Positions 6,302 through 6,887 of a DNA stretch of 6,887 bases are shown here, one piece after another. A program made the position numbers and the translations under genes. The stretch's first letter is position 1. Every line of letters begins with the position of its first letter. The notes beneath the pieces were generated by a model. That model had not been told where the DNA came from. It made no database searches and saw only the letters and a program-made list of their open reading frames with translations. Source of the DNA: a bacterium (GTDB lineage Bacteria > Oederibacteriota > JAJYGY01); the NCBI GenBank assembly GCA_021790555.1, contig JAJYGY010000170.1, positions 1 to 6,887 of the forward strand, read 5' to 3'.

Positions 6302-6853
6302 ATCGAGGATGAGGAAGCCACACTTGTCACCCGCGGCGCGGCCGGCGACACCGGGGCTTTCGAGGCCCTGGTGCGCAGGCACCAGGATTACGCCTTCCGG
6401 CTGTGCCTGGCCCTGCTCCGCAACCGCCACGACGCCGAGGAGGCCGCCCAGGAGTCCTTTTTCAAGGCCTACCGCGCGCTGGGGCGGTTCCAGGGGCGCT
6501 CCAGCTTCCGCACCTGGCTGACCCGCATCTGCGTCAACCAGTGCAAGGACCAGTTGCGCCGGCGCCGGCGCCGGGCCGCCCGGTCCCTGGAGGCCATGGC
6601 CGAGGCCGGCGAGCCGCTGCCCGCGTCCCTGGTGTCCGCCCCCCAGCCGGAACCCGCGCCCGCCCTTCCGCCGGAAGCCCTGGAACGCCTCAGCCCGGGC
6701 GAGCGCCGGCTGCTGGACCTGGTGCGGGAGGAGGAAGGCATCAGCTACCAGGAGATGGGCCGGCGCCTGGGACTGAGCCTGGACGGCATCAAGGGCCGGC
6801 TGAAGCGCGCCCGCGAAAAGCTGAGACACTTCCTGCGTCCCCCGGACGTCTGA
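6302..6853 (+). CDS. ECF-type sigma-70 family RNA polymerase sigma factor, 183 aa (unusual start)
   Basis: This small alternative sigma factor directs RNA polymerase to its own promoter set. Region 2 spans about residues 15-88 (counting from 6302): AGDTGAFEALVRRHQDYAF, DAEEAAQESFFKAYRAL (44-60) and FRTWLTRICVNQCKD (69-83). A linker rich in E, A and P follows (about 95-125). Region 4 runs about 126-176: LSPGERRLLDLV, ISYQEMGRRLGLS and IKGRLKRAREKL, the DNA-recognition helix-turn-helix. No extra regions are present, as expected of ECF factors. The first clear ATG/GTG in frame is GTG at 6371, but it would remove about 23 residues, including part of the conserved helix (DTGAFEAL). Upstream in frame there is no ATG, GTG or TTG back to the stop at 6200. 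I give ATC at 6302 as the most plausible start, since GGGGGG (6291-6296) lies 5 nt before it. A one-base error in that G run is the main alternative. The downstream neighbour is probably its anti-sigma factor. Confidence 0.9.
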   Translation: MEDEEATLVTRGAAGDTGAFEALVRRHQDYAFRLCLALLRNRHDAEEAAQESFFKAYRALGRFQGRSSFRTWLTRICVNQCKDQLRRRRRRAARSLEAMAEAGEPLPASLVSAPQPEPAPALPPEALERLSPGERRLLDLVREEEGISYQEMGRRLGLSLDGIKGRLKRAREKLRHFLRPPDV

Positions 6854-6869
6854 TCACCAGGAGCCGACC

Positions 6870-6887
6870 ATGCAACATAGATCGGAA
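6870..6887 (+). CDS. Start of a gene cut by the window edge (possible anti-sigma factor)
   Basis: An ATG at 6870 is preceded by AGGAG (6859-6863) with a 6-nt spacer and opens a frame reading MQHRSE to the window end. It starts 16 nt after the sigma-factor stop, so it is probably in the same operon. The gene directly downstream of an ECF sigma factor is often its anti-sigma factor, but six residues are too few to identify it. Confidence 0.6.

Noticed and set aside
6309..6521. Separate 70-codon open frame starting at ATG 6309
   Set aside because: It runs out of frame through sigma region 2 and encodes S/P/R-rich sequence with no recognisable motif.

Overview
The window is a stretch of a very GC-rich bacterial chromosome (G+C roughly 70% by eye), densely packed and dominated by GC-rich synonymous codons. 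The Shine-Dalgarno sites are strong (GGGGAGG, AAAGGA, GGAGG) and sit about 4-6 nt before the start codons. I see no mobile element, tRNA, rRNA or CRISPR array. The gene set fits a free-living, probably diderm bacterium with an ECF-type regulatory style. I cannot place it to phylum; a high-GC candidate lineage such as Elusimicrobiota or a planctomycete-like group is only a guess.

Left part (1-1585): a minus-strand gene for an all-TPR protein with an exact 40-residue repeat period (10-1074), a tiny plus-strand cysteine-rich zinc-ribbon gene (1109-1237), and a minus-strand DUF4870/Tic20-like membrane protein (1241-1585). The first two are divergent with only 34 nt between their starts. The last two converge with only 3 nt between their stops.

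Middle (1674-4217): a complete 847-residue ComEC/Rec2 DNA-uptake channel with N-terminal OB-like domain, membrane Competence domain and C-terminal metallo-beta-lactamase domain. It is divergent from the DUF4870 gene across an 88-nt spacer.

Right part (4281-6887): a ParB-like protein with a degenerate CTP-binding box and no parA in view. Its stop codon overlaps the GTG start of a Gfo/Idh/MocA oxidoreductase by 4 nt, so the two look translationally coupled. A recognisable promoter (TTGAGT-17-TATTTT) precedes the pair. After a 129-nt GC-rich gap comes an ECF sigma factor whose conserved N-terminus has no ATG, GTG or TTG in frame, followed by the first codons of another gene in the usual position of an anti-sigma factor.

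No single multi-gene system unites the window. The points most worth a second look are the sigma factor's start, the 42-residue cysteine-rich protein and the non-canonical ParB-oxidoreductase pair.
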